From DAOTYE01 sp034434915 (GTDB lineage: Bacteria > Chloroflexota > Dehalococcoidia > Dehalococcoidales > RBG-16-60-22): a DNA stretch of 28,160 nucleotides. The DNA lies in NCBI GenBank assembly GCA_034434915.1, contig DAOTYE010000027.1:1-28160 (forward strand), read 5' to 3'. Positions 6,741 to 14,768 of the stretch are shown piece after piece; the stretch's first letter is position 1; every line of letters starts with the position of its first letter. A program made the position numbers and the translations under genes. The notes beneath the pieces were generated by a model. It was not told the origin of the DNA. It made no database searches and worked only from the letters and a program-made list of their open reading frames with translations.

Positions 6741-7616
6741 ATGCCAGTACTGAAAGCTCATATCGGCGTCATCGGTGGGAGCGGGCTGTATGAGATTGAA
6801 GGCATCACGGATATTGCGGAAGTCAGCCTGACTACCCCCTTCGGTAAACCCAGTGACAGCATCATCGTCGGCAATCTGGCAGGCGTGCGGGTAGCCTTCC
6901 TCCCCCGGCACGGGCGGGGGCACCGCATTCCGCCCACAGACGTGCCCTACCGCGCCAATATCTACGCCCTGAAGTCGCTCGGCGTGGAGCGCATCATCGG
7001 CATTAACTCCGTGGGCAGCCTCAAGGAAGAGCTCAAGCCCGGTGACCTGCTCATCCCTGACCAGCTCATTGACCGCACCGTCAGCCGCATCAATACCTTC
7101 TTCCGTGAAAGCATCGCCGTCCACATTCCCTTTGCTGAGCCCTTCTGCCCCGTCCTGAGCGATGTCCTCTACAACTCCGCTAAAAAAGCGGGCGCGTCCG
7201 TCCACAAAGGCGGCACGTATGTAGTGATGGAAGGTCCCGCCTTCTCCACGCGGGGTGAGTCTCACCTCTACCGCTCATGGGAGGCATCGGTCATCGGCAT
7301 GACGGCACTGCCGGAAGCCAAGCTGGCGCGCGAGGCGGAAATCTGTTATGCCATCATCGCCTGCGTCACCGATTACGATTGCTGGCGGGAAGGCTGCGAA
7401 TCCGTTACCGCTGAAATCATCATCAGGATTCTGAAGCAAAACATCGCTACCGCCAAAAACATCATCCGGCTGGCGCTGAGCGCAATACCGGAAAAACGCG
7501 ACTGCGAATGCGCCACTGCCCTCAAGACGGCAATCGTGACCGACTCCGACCTCATTCCCGCCAGGCAGAAGAAAGACCTTGACCTGCTCATCGGCAAATA
7601 CATCAGAAAGGCGTAA
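6741..7616 (+). CDS. mtnP: S-methyl-5'-thioadenosine phosphorylase
   Basis: This cytosolic enzyme splits methylthioadenosine with phosphate into adenine and 5-methylthioribose-1-phosphate, clearing the by-product of polyamine and other SAM-dependent reactions. The family signatures are in order: IGVIGGSGLYE (phosphate loop, residues 8-18), LPRHGRGHRIPPTDVPYRANIYALKSLG, GINSVGSLKEELKPGDLLIPDQ, VVMEGPAFSTRGES, and IGMTALPEAKLAREAEICYAIIACVTDYDCW. The DYD near the end favours adenine over hypoxanthine or guanine substrates. Length 291 aa is normal. The ATG has RBS AAAGGAG. It is the first gene of a close-packed run: the methionine synthase-like gene starts 3 bases after its stop, linking MTA salvage to methionine metabolism. 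Confidence 0.93.
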   Translation: MPVLKAHIGVIGGSGLYEIEGITDIAEVSLTTPFGKPSDSIIVGNLAGVRVAFLPRHGRGHRIPPTDVPYRANIYALKSLGVERIIGINSVGSLKEELKPGDLLIPDQLIDRTVSRINTFFRESIAVHIPFAEPFCPVLSDVLYNSAKKAGASVHKGGTYVVMEGPAFSTRGESHLYRSWEASVIGMTALPEAKLAREAEICYAIIACVTDYDCWREGCESVTAEIIIRILKQNIATAKNIIRLALSAIPEKRDCECATALKTAIVTDSDLIPARQKKDLDLLIGKYIRKA

Positions 7617-7619
7617 CCT

Positions 7620-8654
7620 ATGCCCGGAAACGAGTTCAATTGTCTGGCAACTGCCATTGGCAGTATGCCCCATACCGATGCTAAATCTGCCTGCGCCCAG
7701 GTAATCCGCTACCTCAGAGACATCCCCGCCTGGCCCCAGCTCCCGCGCCGCGCCTACGTGGAAGATATGAATGTCCAGTACAGCGAGGGCTTTCCCGGTG
7801 TGGTGGTGGATACGGAGCGCAGGAAAATCCGCGTTGACCGCACACAAGACCTGACCCAGCCCATGGAACAGCTCTACACTGCCTTCCTCGCCAATGACGT
7901 GGACAGGTACCCCATCAGCCGCGACTACGCCGCCGGTCTCCACGAGTTCCTCAGCCTACCCAATCTCACGCCAAGGCTGGTCAAAGGGCAGGTGACGGGA
8001 CCGGTGACCTGGGGTCTGAACGTGGTGGACGGGGAGGGGAAAGGCATTATCTATGACGATTTCCTCGGCGACGCCGTGCCCAAATTCCTCAGGCTGAAAG
8101 CCGCCTGGCAGGAAAAACAGTTAAAGCAGATTTGCCGGGGCACCATCATATTTTTTGACGAGCCTTACATGTCCGCCTTCGGGTCAGTGGGCATGATGCT
8201 CTCGCGGGAAAAGGTCATCAGCCTGCTGGAAGAGGCTTTCGGCGGCGTGGATGGGCTCAAGGGCGTCCACTGCTGTGGCAACACTGACTGGTCAATCCTC
8301 CTCGCCACCAGCGTGGACATCATCAATTTTGACGCCTATGGCTATGCGCAGTCGCTCAGCCTCTATCCCAAAGAAGTCAAAAGGTTCATTGATAGAGGCG
8401 GGGTGGTGGCGTGGGGCATCGTGCCCAATACCGTTGAGGCGCTGGACAAAGAATCGGTCGCCAGCCTGAGTGACCGCCTTGAGGAGGCGATGGCGCCCTT
8501 CACCCGGCAGGGCGTTCCGTTCAGACAGTTGATTGTGCAGGGACTGCTCACGCCGAGTTGTGGTCTTTCTTCACTCCCGGATGCGGAGTCTTCAGGCAGG
8601 GCGCTGGAATTGCTGGCGGAGCTTTCCGCCAGGATAAGGAGGAAATACGCGTGA
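7620..8654 (+). CDS. MetE-core methionine synthase-like protein (short, folate-independent type)
   Basis: This is a TIM-barrel protein of the UROD/MetE superfamily, equivalent only to the C-terminal catalytic half of MetE (345 vs about 750 aa). Candidate zinc ligands are His217 and Cys219 in VHCCGNTDW and Cys314 in TPSCGLSSLP, matching the HxC ... C arrangement of MetE. LATAIGSMPHTD at the N-terminus and KGQVTGPVTWG are also family-like. Short MetE-core enzymes of anaerobes, including Dehalococcoides, are reported to take the methyl group from a corrinoid protein instead of methyl-tetrahydrofolate, so this is probably the genome's methionine synthase. That specific donor is inferred. The gene follows mtnP by 3 bases and overlaps the next gene by 4 (GTGA). 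Confidence 0.8.
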   Translation: MPGNEFNCLATAIGSMPHTDAKSACAQVIRYLRDIPAWPQLPRRAYVEDMNVQYSEGFPGVVVDTERRKIRVDRTQDLTQPMEQLYTAFLANDVDRYPISRDYAAGLHEFLSLPNLTPRLVKGQVTGPVTWGLNVVDGEGKGIIYDDFLGDAVPKFLRLKAAWQEKQLKQICRGTIIFFDEPYMSAFGSVGMMLSREKVISLLEEAFGGVDGLKGVHCCGNTDWSILLATSVDIINFDAYGYAQSLSLYPKEVKRFIDRGGVVAWGIVPNTVEALDKESVASLSDRLEEAMAPFTRQGVPFRQLIVQGLLTPSCGLSSLPDAESSGRALELLAELSARIRRKYA

Positions 8655-9484
8655 ATATCAAAGTCAACACCCTGTGTGAAAATACCGCTAGCCATGGCTT
8701 TATCGGTGAATGGGGGCTCGGCATTTTAGTTGAGGTGGACGGAACAAAAATCCTCATGGATACCGGCATGAGTTTCTCCGCCGTGCACAATGCGCGCCTG
8801 CTGGGGATAGACCTTTCAGGCATTGACCGGATAGTGCTCAGTCACGGCCACCGCGACCATACCGGTGGACTGCGCGAGGTTCTGCAGACGGTAAGGCATA
8901 AAATAGATGTGATTGCCCACCCTGACATCTGGACAAATAAGTATACGCGGCTTGACGGGCAGAAAGAGCAGTTCAGCGGCGTGCCCTTCCGCCGGGAAGA
9001 GCTGGAAAGTCGCGGGGCGCATTTTATTCTGACTAAAGAGCCGTGCCGAATTGCTGACTCGGTGACGACCTCTGGCGAAGTCCCTATGTCCACTGACTAC
9101 GAAACGATTGATGATAACCTTTTCGTCAAAGAAGACGGGGCTCTCCGGTCAGACCCGCTGGCAGATGACCTGGCGCTCTTCATTGATACGCCGTATGGGC
9201 TGGTGGTCGTCCTCGGCTGTGCCCACCGTGGCATAGTGAACACCTTGCGCCACGCCCGGAAGCTCTCCGGTGGCAAACCTGTGTATGCCACCATTGGCGG
9301 TACTCATCTTTACCGGGCAACAGATGAGCGCATCAGGAGGACAATCGCTGACCTGAAAGAAATGGGCGTGCAGAAACTGGGCGTTTCTCACTGCACCGGC
9401 TTTTACGCGTCAGCGGCACTGTCACGTGAGTTCGGCAAGGCTTTCTTTTTGAACAACGCCGGCATCCAGTTTACCCTGCCTTAG
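8651..9484 (+). CDS. MBL-fold metal-dependent hydrolase (COG1237-like)
   Basis: I chose GTG at 8651, which overlaps the previous stop and has a strong RBS (AAGGAGG). An upstream ATG at 8558 would overlap the previous gene by about 97 bases. The product (277 aa) has the metallo-beta-lactamase metal motif SHGHRDH (residues 64-70), DTG at 37-39, GCAHRGIVNTL and GGTHL, and it ends in a typical short C-terminal tail. This subgroup resembles proteins annotated as dihydropterin-ribofuranosylaminobenzene phosphate synthase-like hydrolases. The real substrate is not assigned. Translational coupling to the MetE-like gene suggests a role in one-carbon or methyl-group metabolism, but that is inference. 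Confidence 0.85.
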   Translation: MNIKVNTLCENTASHGFIGEWGLGILVEVDGTKILMDTGMSFSAVHNARLLGIDLSGIDRIVLSHGHRDHTGGLREVLQTVRHKIDVIAHPDIWTNKYTRLDGQKEQFSGVPFRREELESRGAHFILTKEPCRIADSVTTSGEVPMSTDYETIDDNLFVKEDGALRSDPLADDLALFIDTPYGLVVVLGCAHRGIVNTLRHARKLSGGKPVYATIGGTHLYRATDERIRRTIADLKEMGVQKLGVSHCTGFYASAALSREFGKAFFLNNAGIQFTLP

Positions 9485-9517
9485 CACGCTGTAAGTCCAT
9501 CAGAGGAGAGGTGTTGT

Positions 9518-9724
9518 ATGGAATGCAATATCTCAGCCAATAAAACCATCTGCGCCTGCACCTATGAGCCGTGTTCCCGCAAGGGAAAGTGTTGTGAATG
9601 TATCGCCTACCATTTGAGAAATGAGGAGCTACCCGGTTGTGCTTTCCCGCCTGACATTGAGCGTACCTATGACCGCTCATTTACACGTTTTGCTCAGGCG
9701 GTGCAGGGTGGCAGAAAAAGGTAG
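9518..9724 (+). CDS. DUF6485 cysteine-rich protein (68 aa)
   Basis: A small soluble protein with RBS GAGGAGAGG. Cysteines cluster as C3, C12, C14, C19, C25, C26 and C28 in the phrase CACTEYPCSRKGKCCECI-like region (actual order CTYEPCSRKGKCCECI), with C42 further on. TYEPCSRKGKCCECI..H and ELPGCAFP...ERTYDRS match DUF6485 as I recall it, a family widespread in anaerobes and probably metal-binding. Function unknown. It sits 33 bases after the MBL gene and 20 before the basic peptide gene. Confidence 0.8.
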   Translation: MECNISANKTICACTYEPCSRKGKCCECIAYHLRNEELPGCAFPPDIERTYDRSFTRFAQAVQGGRKR

Positions 9725-9744
9725 TTTGGGGTATATTAAAAGGT

Positions 9745-9840
9745 ATGAATAAAGCTAAGAGAGTCGCCGCTTTGAAGCACCGCCGCAAGGCAAAGAAGCT
9801 GGCGGAAAAGCGGAAAGCCCAGGCAGAGGAAAAGAAATAG
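9745..9840 (+). CDS. 31-aa Lys/Arg-rich peptide
   Basis: ATG at 9745 to TAG at 9838-9840 encodes MNKAKRVAALKHRRKAKK plus 13 more residues, ending in EEKK. Ten Lys and four Arg in 31 residues make it strongly basic, with a predicted single amphipathic helix. The nearest purine stretch (AAAAGG) lies one base before the ATG, so initiation may rely on coupling. It fits exactly between DUF6485 and the NTPase gene (8-base gap). Nucleic-acid or ribosome binding is possible from composition alone; no family is assigned with confidence. Confidence 0.5.
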   Translation: MNKAKRVAALKHRRKAKKLAEKRKAQAEEKK

Positions 9841-9848
9841 CCACTCAA

Positions 9849-10370
9849 TTGGTATATTTGCTCACCGGCAAACCCGGCACAGGCAAGACCAGTCTTATCA
9901 AACGCATAGCGGGCGAGTTTGGAGGCAATGCTGGCGGCTTTTACACCGAGGAAATCCGGTGCGAAGGAGTGAGGCTGGGGTTCAAGCTTGTTACGCTGGA
10001 TGGTCAGGAAGCGGTGCTGGCACATACTGATGTAAAGAGCCCATACCGCGTGAGCAAATACGGGGTGGATGTTGATGCATTTGAGCGGGTAGGAGTCACC
10101 GCTCTCAAACAGGCAATTGCTCAGTCTGACCTGATTATCATTGATGAAATCGGCAAGATGGAGCTCTTTTCTGAACCTTTCAAGCAGGCAGTCTTTGCCG
10201 CGGTGAATAGCGGCAAGAAAGTGCTTGCCACCATCATGCTGGCGCCCCATCCATGGGCGGACAGGATAAAAAACCTGCCGCAGGTAAAGGTGGTTGAAGT
10301 CACCCATGCCAGCAGAGAGCAGATACTCACCAATATCAAATGCTGGCTGAAAGCGGGCGGAGGCAGCTGA
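9849..10370 (+). CDS. THEP1-type nucleoside-triphosphatase
   Basis: A small P-loop NTPase (173 aa). The Walker A motif TGKPGTGKTS is at residues 6-15. The THEP1 signature Walker B, LIIIDEIGKMELFS, is near residues 95-108. GGFYTEEIR and GVRLGFKLVTLDG in the first half are also diagnostic, and LATIMLAPHPWADRIK follows. Family members hydrolyse ATP and GTP slowly in vitro, and their cellular role is unsettled. The start is ambiguous: TTG at 9849 gives MVYLLTGKPG but has no nearby RBS, and the frame is open further upstream without an ATG or GTG. The stop overlaps the next start (TGATG). Confidence 0.88.
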   Translation: MVYLLTGKPGTGKTSLIKRIAGEFGGNAGGFYTEEIRCEGVRLGFKLVTLDGQEAVLAHTDVKSPYRVSKYGVDVDAFERVGVTALKQAIAQSDLIIIDEIGKMELFSEPFKQAVFAAVNSGKKVLATIMLAPHPWADRIKNLPQVKVVEVTHASREQILTNIKCWLKAGGGS

Positions 10371-11926
10371 TGTCACCGTTACCGGAGCTAGCTCAGGCGC
10401 TCCTTAATCCGGGGATTTACCCTCAACCATCGCAAAAAGTGGCTATCATACAGACCCAGATGTCATTTATTTTCATCGCCGGCGAATTCGTCTATAAGGT
10501 GAAGAAGCCGGTCAATCTGGGCTATCTGGACTACACCACGCTGGAAAAGCGGAAGTTCTTCTGCGAAAAGGAAGTTGAGCTGAACCGTCGGCTCTGCCCT
10601 GATGCTTACCTCGGTGTCATCCCGGTCATAAAGAATGGCGGAAAGTATGCTCTGAGTGGTCAGGGTGGAATTATTGAGTACGCAGTCAAGATGCGCTACC
10701 TCCCGCAGGACAGGATGATGAATGTCCTCCTCCCCAGAAATGAGGTTACGCCTCAGATGGTGGAAAGAGTCGCTGAGAAGCTGGCGCAGTTCCATGAAAA
10801 AGCAGAGACAAATGCCGCCATCAGCATCTTCGGCGATATACCAACTATCAAAGTGAACACGGAGGAAAACTTTAACCAGACGGAAAAGTCTGTGGGCAGA
10901 ACGATTTCCCGGCAGAACTACGAAAAGATTAAGGATTACACCCGTCGCTATATTGCAGAGAACGAACCTCTGCTCAAGAAACGCGTTGCAGAGGGAAGAA
11001 TAAAAGATTGCCATGGCGATCTCCACGCCGCTCATGTCTGCTTCACCGCTGGCATCTGCATCTATGACTGCATTGAGTTTAATGACCGCTTCCGGTACTG
11101 TGATATCGCCTCTGAGATTGCTTTCCTGGCGATGGACCTAGACCATTATGGTCGCGCGGATTTATCACGTCATTTTGTGCAGTCATATGTGGCACAGAGC
11201 AATGATGCTGAATTGCTGAAATTGCTCGCGTTTTATAAGTGCTACCGGGCATACGTGCGCGGCAAGGTGGAGAGCTTCAAGATGGATGACCCCTATGTCT
11301 CAGACGCTGACCGGGAACACAGCAAAAATGCCGCGATGAGCTACTTTGACCTTGCCGGCGCATATATTAGGGAGAAGCCGGTGCTGTTCATCACTGTGGG
11401 ATTGGTCGGCACGGGCAAGACGTCACTGGCACAGGCACTGGCGAAGCGGCTCGGTCTCATCTACCTGTCTTCTGACGTCATCCGCAAACAGCTTGCGGGT
11501 ATTCCTGCTACGGAGCATCGCTTTGAAGAGTTCAATAGCGGCATCTACGCGGCAGAATTCACCCGCCGGACATATGACACACTGCTCAGCGAAGCAGAAA
11601 AGTCATTAAGAGAAGGTGCTTCAGTCATCCTTGATGCTTCATTCCTCAAGTCAGCTGAAAGGCAGAGAGCAAAACGTGTTGCTGATGGCACTGGTGCGGG
11701 CTTTTTTGTTCTTGAATGTGTGCTGGATGAGGGATTGGTAAAACAGCGCCTTGCCCGGCGCCTGGAAGAAAAATCGGTGTCAGACGGTCGCTGGGAGGTC
11801 TATGTCGCGCAGAAAGAGAGAGCGGAGCCGGTAACTGAGGTGTCATCTGAGTCACATCTTGTCATTGACGCTTCGCTGCCGGCTGAAATGAACGTGAGGA
11901 AAGTTCTGGATGGCATCAGTGTTTGA
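10370..11926 (+). CDS. Fused APH-like kinase and P-loop kinase (AAA_33) protein
   Basis: The ATG at 10370 overlaps the previous stop and follows GGCGGAGG; an ATG at 10340 lacks an RBS. The 518-aa product has two parts. Residues about 1-335 are aminoglycoside-phosphotransferase-like: FVYKVKKPVNLGYLDY carries the nucleotide-binding Lys, HGDLH starting at residue 215 is the catalytic loop, and CIEFNDRFRYCDIASEIAFLAMDLD the metal-binding region. Residues about 340-518 are a P-loop kinase with Walker A GLVGTGKTS, then YLSSDVIRKQLAG and VILDASFLK. This architecture is annotated in many bacteria as 'bifunctional aminoglycoside phosphotransferase/ATP-binding protein'. There is no evidence that it acts on antibiotics; the substrate is unknown. 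It ends the mtnP-led run. Confidence 0.88.
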   Translation: MSPLPELAQALLNPGIYPQPSQKVAIIQTQMSFIFIAGEFVYKVKKPVNLGYLDYTTLEKRKFFCEKEVELNRRLCPDAYLGVIPVIKNGGKYALSGQGGIIEYAVKMRYLPQDRMMNVLLPRNEVTPQMVERVAEKLAQFHEKAETNAAISIFGDIPTIKVNTEENFNQTEKSVGRTISRQNYEKIKDYTRRYIAENEPLLKKRVAEGRIKDCHGDLHAAHVCFTAGICIYDCIEFNDRFRYCDIASEIAFLAMDLDHYGRADLSRHFVQSYVAQSNDAELLKLLAFYKCYRAYVRGKVESFKMDDPYVSDADREHSKNAAMSYFDLAGAYIREKPVLFITVGLVGTGKTSLAQALAKRLGLIYLSSDVIRKQLAGIPATEHRFEEFNSGIYAAEFTRRTYDTLLSEAEKSLREGASVILDASFLKSAERQRAKRVADGTGAGFFVLECVLDEGLVKQRLARRLEEKSVSDGRWEVYVAQKERAEPVTEVSSESHLVIDASLPAEMNVRKVLDGISV

Positions 11927-11940
11927 CTCTGTAATTTCTC

Positions 11941-11970
11941 TTGACCCTCTTTTGTTTCCCGTGTTATAGT
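11941..11970 (+). promoter_or_regulatory. Sigma70-type promoter before isomerase gene
   Basis: TTGACC (11941) and TATAGT (11965) are separated by 18 bp, 41 bases before the isomerase ATG. It marks a new transcription unit after the mtnP-led run. Confidence 0.6.
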
Positions 11971-12011
11971 TTGGTTGCCCCCAGCGTGAGTAGAAGTAAA
12001 GGAGTTCAGTT

Positions 12012-12908
12012 ATGAAAGATTCTTTGCACTCTTACATGAAAGTAGGCATCGTGCATCAAATGGCGTTTCCAGAACAGCCGAATGTTGAAACTCTCAAAAG
12101 GATTGTTGAAGATGACTTTTTCGGCGCCGTTGAGCTTGGCGTCATGGCTCCTGAGGTTAAAGAAAGCGTGATTAATATCCTGAAAGCCAGCCGCGTGGGG
12201 GTCATTTTCTGCGGTCAAGTACACATCCTGGGTGAAAAACTGGACCCAAACAGCCTTGACCAGGCGCTGAGAGAAAAGACCATTGCCCGCATGAAAACAG
12301 CGGTAGATGAATGTTACTCTTTTGGCGTGCACAAAATGGGAATATTGAGCGGTCCTGACCCTGGAGAAGAAAGGCGTGAAGATGCCAAGAAAGCGCTCAT
12401 TGACTCACTCATCCAGATATGCAGTTACGCCAAGAGCAAAGGGAACATGGGCATCGTGCTGGAGGTCTTTGACCGCAGCGTGGACAAGAAATGCCTCATA
12501 GGTCCGACGAAGGAGGGGGCACAGATTGCGGCGGAGGTGCGCAAGAAGTGTCCGAACTTCGGTCTGATGATTGACCTGAGCCATGTGCCTCTCCTTAATG
12601 AGACACCGGAGCAATCAATCATGGCGGCGAGGGCTTTTCTTTCTCATGTGCACATCGGCAACTGCGTCATCAAGGATAAGAGCCATCCGGCTTATGGTGA
12701 TAAACATCCCCGCTTCGGACTTGATGTGGGTGAAAACGATGTAGAGCAGGTGCGGCAGTTCCTCAAGGCGCTGCTGGACATCGGCTACATCGGCCCGGGA
12801 AAGCAGAACGTGGTCTCTTTTGAAGTCAAGCCGATGCCCGGCGAGGATGCTGAGGTGGTCCTTGCCGGTTCCAAACGCACTCTCATGGAAGCATGGGCGA
12901 AATTGTAG
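12012..12908 (+). CDS. Sugar phosphate isomerase/epimerase (AP-endonuclease-2-like TIM barrel)
   Basis: This 298-aa cytosolic TIM-barrel protein is of the xylose isomerase-like superfamily. Candidate metal ligands lie in GIVLEVFDRS (Glu), GLMIDLSHVPL (Asp/His), SHVHIGNCVIKD (His-x-His) and VVSFEVKPMPGED (Glu near the C-terminus). The family covers hydroxypyruvate, tagatose and myo-inositol pathway enzymes, and the substrate cannot be read from sequence. The glycerate kinase gene 50 bases downstream would fit a hydroxypyruvate isomerase/tartronate-semialdehyde route to glycerate, but no reductase is present in the window. RBS AAAGGAG lies 8 bases before the ATG. Confidence 0.82.
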   Translation: MKDSLHSYMKVGIVHQMAFPEQPNVETLKRIVEDDFFGAVELGVMAPEVKESVINILKASRVGVIFCGQVHILGEKLDPNSLDQALREKTIARMKTAVDECYSFGVHKMGILSGPDPGEERREDAKKALIDSLIQICSYAKSKGNMGIVLEVFDRSVDKKCLIGPTKEGAQIAAEVRKKCPNFGLMIDLSHVPLLNETPEQSIMAARAFLSHVHIGNCVIKDKSHPAYGDKHPRFGLDVGENDVEQVRQFLKALLDIGYIGPGKQNVVSFEVKPMPGEDAEVVLAGSKRTLMEAWAKL

Positions 12909-12958
12909 GTCGTCTTGGGACCAGCCCCTTACAATAGTTCAATCAGAATGGAGTAAAC

Positions 12959-14101
12959 ATGAAAGTGGTGATTGCCCCGCAGGGGTTTAAGGGAAACCTG
13001 ACGGCGCTGGAGGTGGGTCAGGCGATTGAAAAAGGTATCAGGAAAGTGGTGCCTGATGCGAGTACCGTCATCAAGCCCATGGCAGACGGCGGCGAAGGCA
13101 CGGTGCAGGCACTCGTTGATGCCCTCGGCGGCAGGCTGGTGAAAACAGAGGTCACCGGACCGCTGGGGGAGCGGGTAATTGCGACATGGGGTCTGTTAAA
13201 GGATAAGACTGCGGTGATAGAGATGGCGGCCGCGTCCGGACTGCCGCTCGTACCTAAAGAAAAGCGCAACCCCCTCATTACCACGACCTATGGCACCGGG
13301 GAACTCATCCGCGCTGCCCTTGACCACGGTTGCAAAAAGCTCATCATCGGCATCGGCGGCAGTGCCACCAATGACGGCGGCGCTGGCATGCTGCAGGCAT
13401 TAGGCGGAAAACTGCTTGACGCGCAGGGAAAAGAGCTTCCTTTTGGCGGTGGGGCGCTCGCCAGACTGGCATGTCTGGACCTCAGCGGCATGGATGCCAG
13501 ACTCAAGGACCTTGAGGTCATCCTTGCCTGCGATGTGAATAATCCCCTCTGCGGTCCACGCGGGGCATCTGCCGTCTATGGTCCGCAGAAAGGCGCCACG
13601 CCGGAGCTGGTGAAACAACTTGATGCCGCGCTAGCCTGCTATGCTGATGTCATCAAAAAAGACCTGGGCATTGATTTGAGGGATGTGCCCGGCGCCGGAG
13701 CAGCAGGAGGGCTGGGCTTGGGGTTGATGGTCTTCCTGAAAGCAAAGATGATTCCGGGCATAGATGTCGTGATTGAGGCTACCCACCTTGAGGAAGCGAT
13801 GCAGGGCGCTGACCTTGTTTTCACCGGTGAAGGCAGGGTTGATTTCCAGTCAGTCTGTGGCAAAGTGCCGACAGGTGTGGCTCTATGCGCCAAGAAGTTT
13901 GGCATCCCGGTTATAGCTCTCGCCGGAGAGATGGGGCAGGACTATCAGCTCGTCTATGGCCAGGGTATTGACGCTGTCCTGAGCATTGCTCCTGGACCCA
14001 TCACTCTGGAGCAGTCAATGAAAGAAGCGGAAAAGCTGGTCATCAACACATCTGAAAGCGCCATGCGCCTCTTCATGTGTGGCGTGAGAAGCAAAAAGTA
14101 A
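12959..14101 (+). CDS. Glycerate kinase (GarK/GlxK type I family)
   Basis: It phosphorylates D-glycerate with ATP, giving 2-phosphoglycerate in the type I family, and so feeds glyoxylate or serine-derived carbon into glycolysis. The signatures are KVVIAPQGFKGNLTALEVG at the start, KPMADGGEGTVQALVDALGG, the glycine-rich GIGGSATNDGGAGMLQALGG, GAAGGLGLGL and TGEGRVDFQSVCGKVPTGVA. Length 380 aa is normal. RBS GGAG precedes the ATG. It is probably co-transcribed with the isomerase. The 155 bases after the gene contain a short fragment (CTGGAATGACAG at 14150-14161) of the intergenic repeat family seen near 26200. Confidence 0.92.
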   Translation: MKVVIAPQGFKGNLTALEVGQAIEKGIRKVVPDASTVIKPMADGGEGTVQALVDALGGRLVKTEVTGPLGERVIATWGLLKDKTAVIEMAAASGLPLVPKEKRNPLITTTYGTGELIRAALDHGCKKLIIGIGGSATNDGGAGMLQALGGKLLDAQGKELPFGGGALARLACLDLSGMDARLKDLEVILACDVNNPLCGPRGASAVYGPQKGATPELVKQLDAALACYADVIKKDLGIDLRDVPGAGAAGGLGLGLMVFLKAKMIPGIDVVIEATHLEEAMQGADLVFTGEGRVDFQSVCGKVPTGVALCAKKFGIPVIALAGEMGQDYQLVYGQGIDAVLSIAPGPITLEQSMKEAEKLVINTSESAMRLFMCGVRSKK

Positions 14102-14196
14102 GGGACATGCTCATATCTCTAAGAATCAAACCCCACTCCCAGCTTTCTCTGGAATGACAGCGCTATGCCATACTAAGCCGTCTCTTCGGGGCGCAT

Positions 14197-14225
14197 TTGC
14201 ACGCACGTGAGTTTTCTAGTAAAAT
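14197..14225 (+). promoter_or_regulatory. Sigma70-type promoter before HNH gene
   Basis: TTGCAC (14197) and TAAAAT (14220) are separated by 17 bp, 30 bases before the ATG at 14256. Confidence 0.55.
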
Positions 14226-14255
14226 GAAGTAAATTCCGCATGCAGAGTAAAGAGC

Positions 14256-14762
14256 ATGGTCAATATACCGGTTCTGGTATTGAATTATAGCTATGAACCG
14301 CTCACCATTTGTCGTGCCCGGCGTGCCCTAGTATTGATTCACCAGGGTAAAGCGCAGATGATTGAGAACGGTGTGGGCTTCATCCACACCGTTTCTGATA
14401 TCTTCCCCATCCCCTCTGTCATCAGACTGGGCTTCATGGTTCAGCGTCCATACCGGGAGAGAAAGCTGACCCGCTTTGAGGTGTTCAACCGAGACCGTTA
14501 TACCTGTCAGTATTGCGGCAAAGAGACCAGACAGCTCACCCTTGACCACGTTCTGCCGCGCTTCCGCGGGGGAAAGCATACCTGGGAGAATGTGGTAAGC
14601 GCTTGCGTTTCCTGCAATCGGCGTAAAGCGGGCAGGACTCCCGCTGAGGCAGGTATGAAGCTTATCCGCCAGCCGGCACGTCCTACCAGGCGGCTTCCTT
14701 TCAATGTTCCATTCAATTATCTGGAAAACCGGCTGGAGTGGCGGAAGTACCTCTCTGCCTGA
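14256..14762 (+). CDS. HNH endonuclease family protein
   Basis: A 168-aa protein of the HNH_5 type, common as a chromosomal single gene. The N-terminal part VLVLNYSYEPLTICRARRALVLIHQGKAQMIE is characteristic. The zinc/catalytic core has CxxC at C84/C87 (CQYCGKE), the catalytic DH at 97-98 (LTLDHVLPRFRGG), Asn112 (TWENVV) and CxxC at C117/C120 (CVSCNRRKAGRTP). The C-terminus ends NYLENRLEWRKYLSA. The role is unknown; the family is often thought to act in DNA processing, not in homing. It converges on the PSP1 gene with only 6 bases between stops. Confidence 0.9.
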   Translation: MVNIPVLVLNYSYEPLTICRARRALVLIHQGKAQMIENGVGFIHTVSDIFPIPSVIRLGFMVQRPYRERKLTRFEVFNRDRYTCQYCGKETRQLTLDHVLPRFRGGKHTWENVVSACVSCNRRKAGRTPAEAGMKLIRQPARPTRRLPFNVPFNYLENRLEWRKYLSA

Positions 14763-14768
14763 ACCGGT

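Noticed and set aside
6720..7943. Long minus-strand frames (6720-7265 and 7275-7943)
   Set aside because: They are antisense to mtnP and the MetE-like gene, which have clear family motifs; their translations are repetitive D/G/V/H-rich shadows with no RBS.
8558..8650. N-terminal extension of the MBL hydrolase
   Set aside because: It overlaps the MetE-like gene in another frame; GTG 8651 has a strong RBS and a GTGA overlap.
9681..10376. 231-codon minus-strand frame
   Set aside because: Antisense to the THEP1 gene and the basic peptide; no protein family recognised.
10370..11926. Aminoglycoside resistance gene
   Set aside because: The APH-like fold and fused P-loop kinase are typical of a widespread chromosomal family; nothing here supports antibiotic modification.
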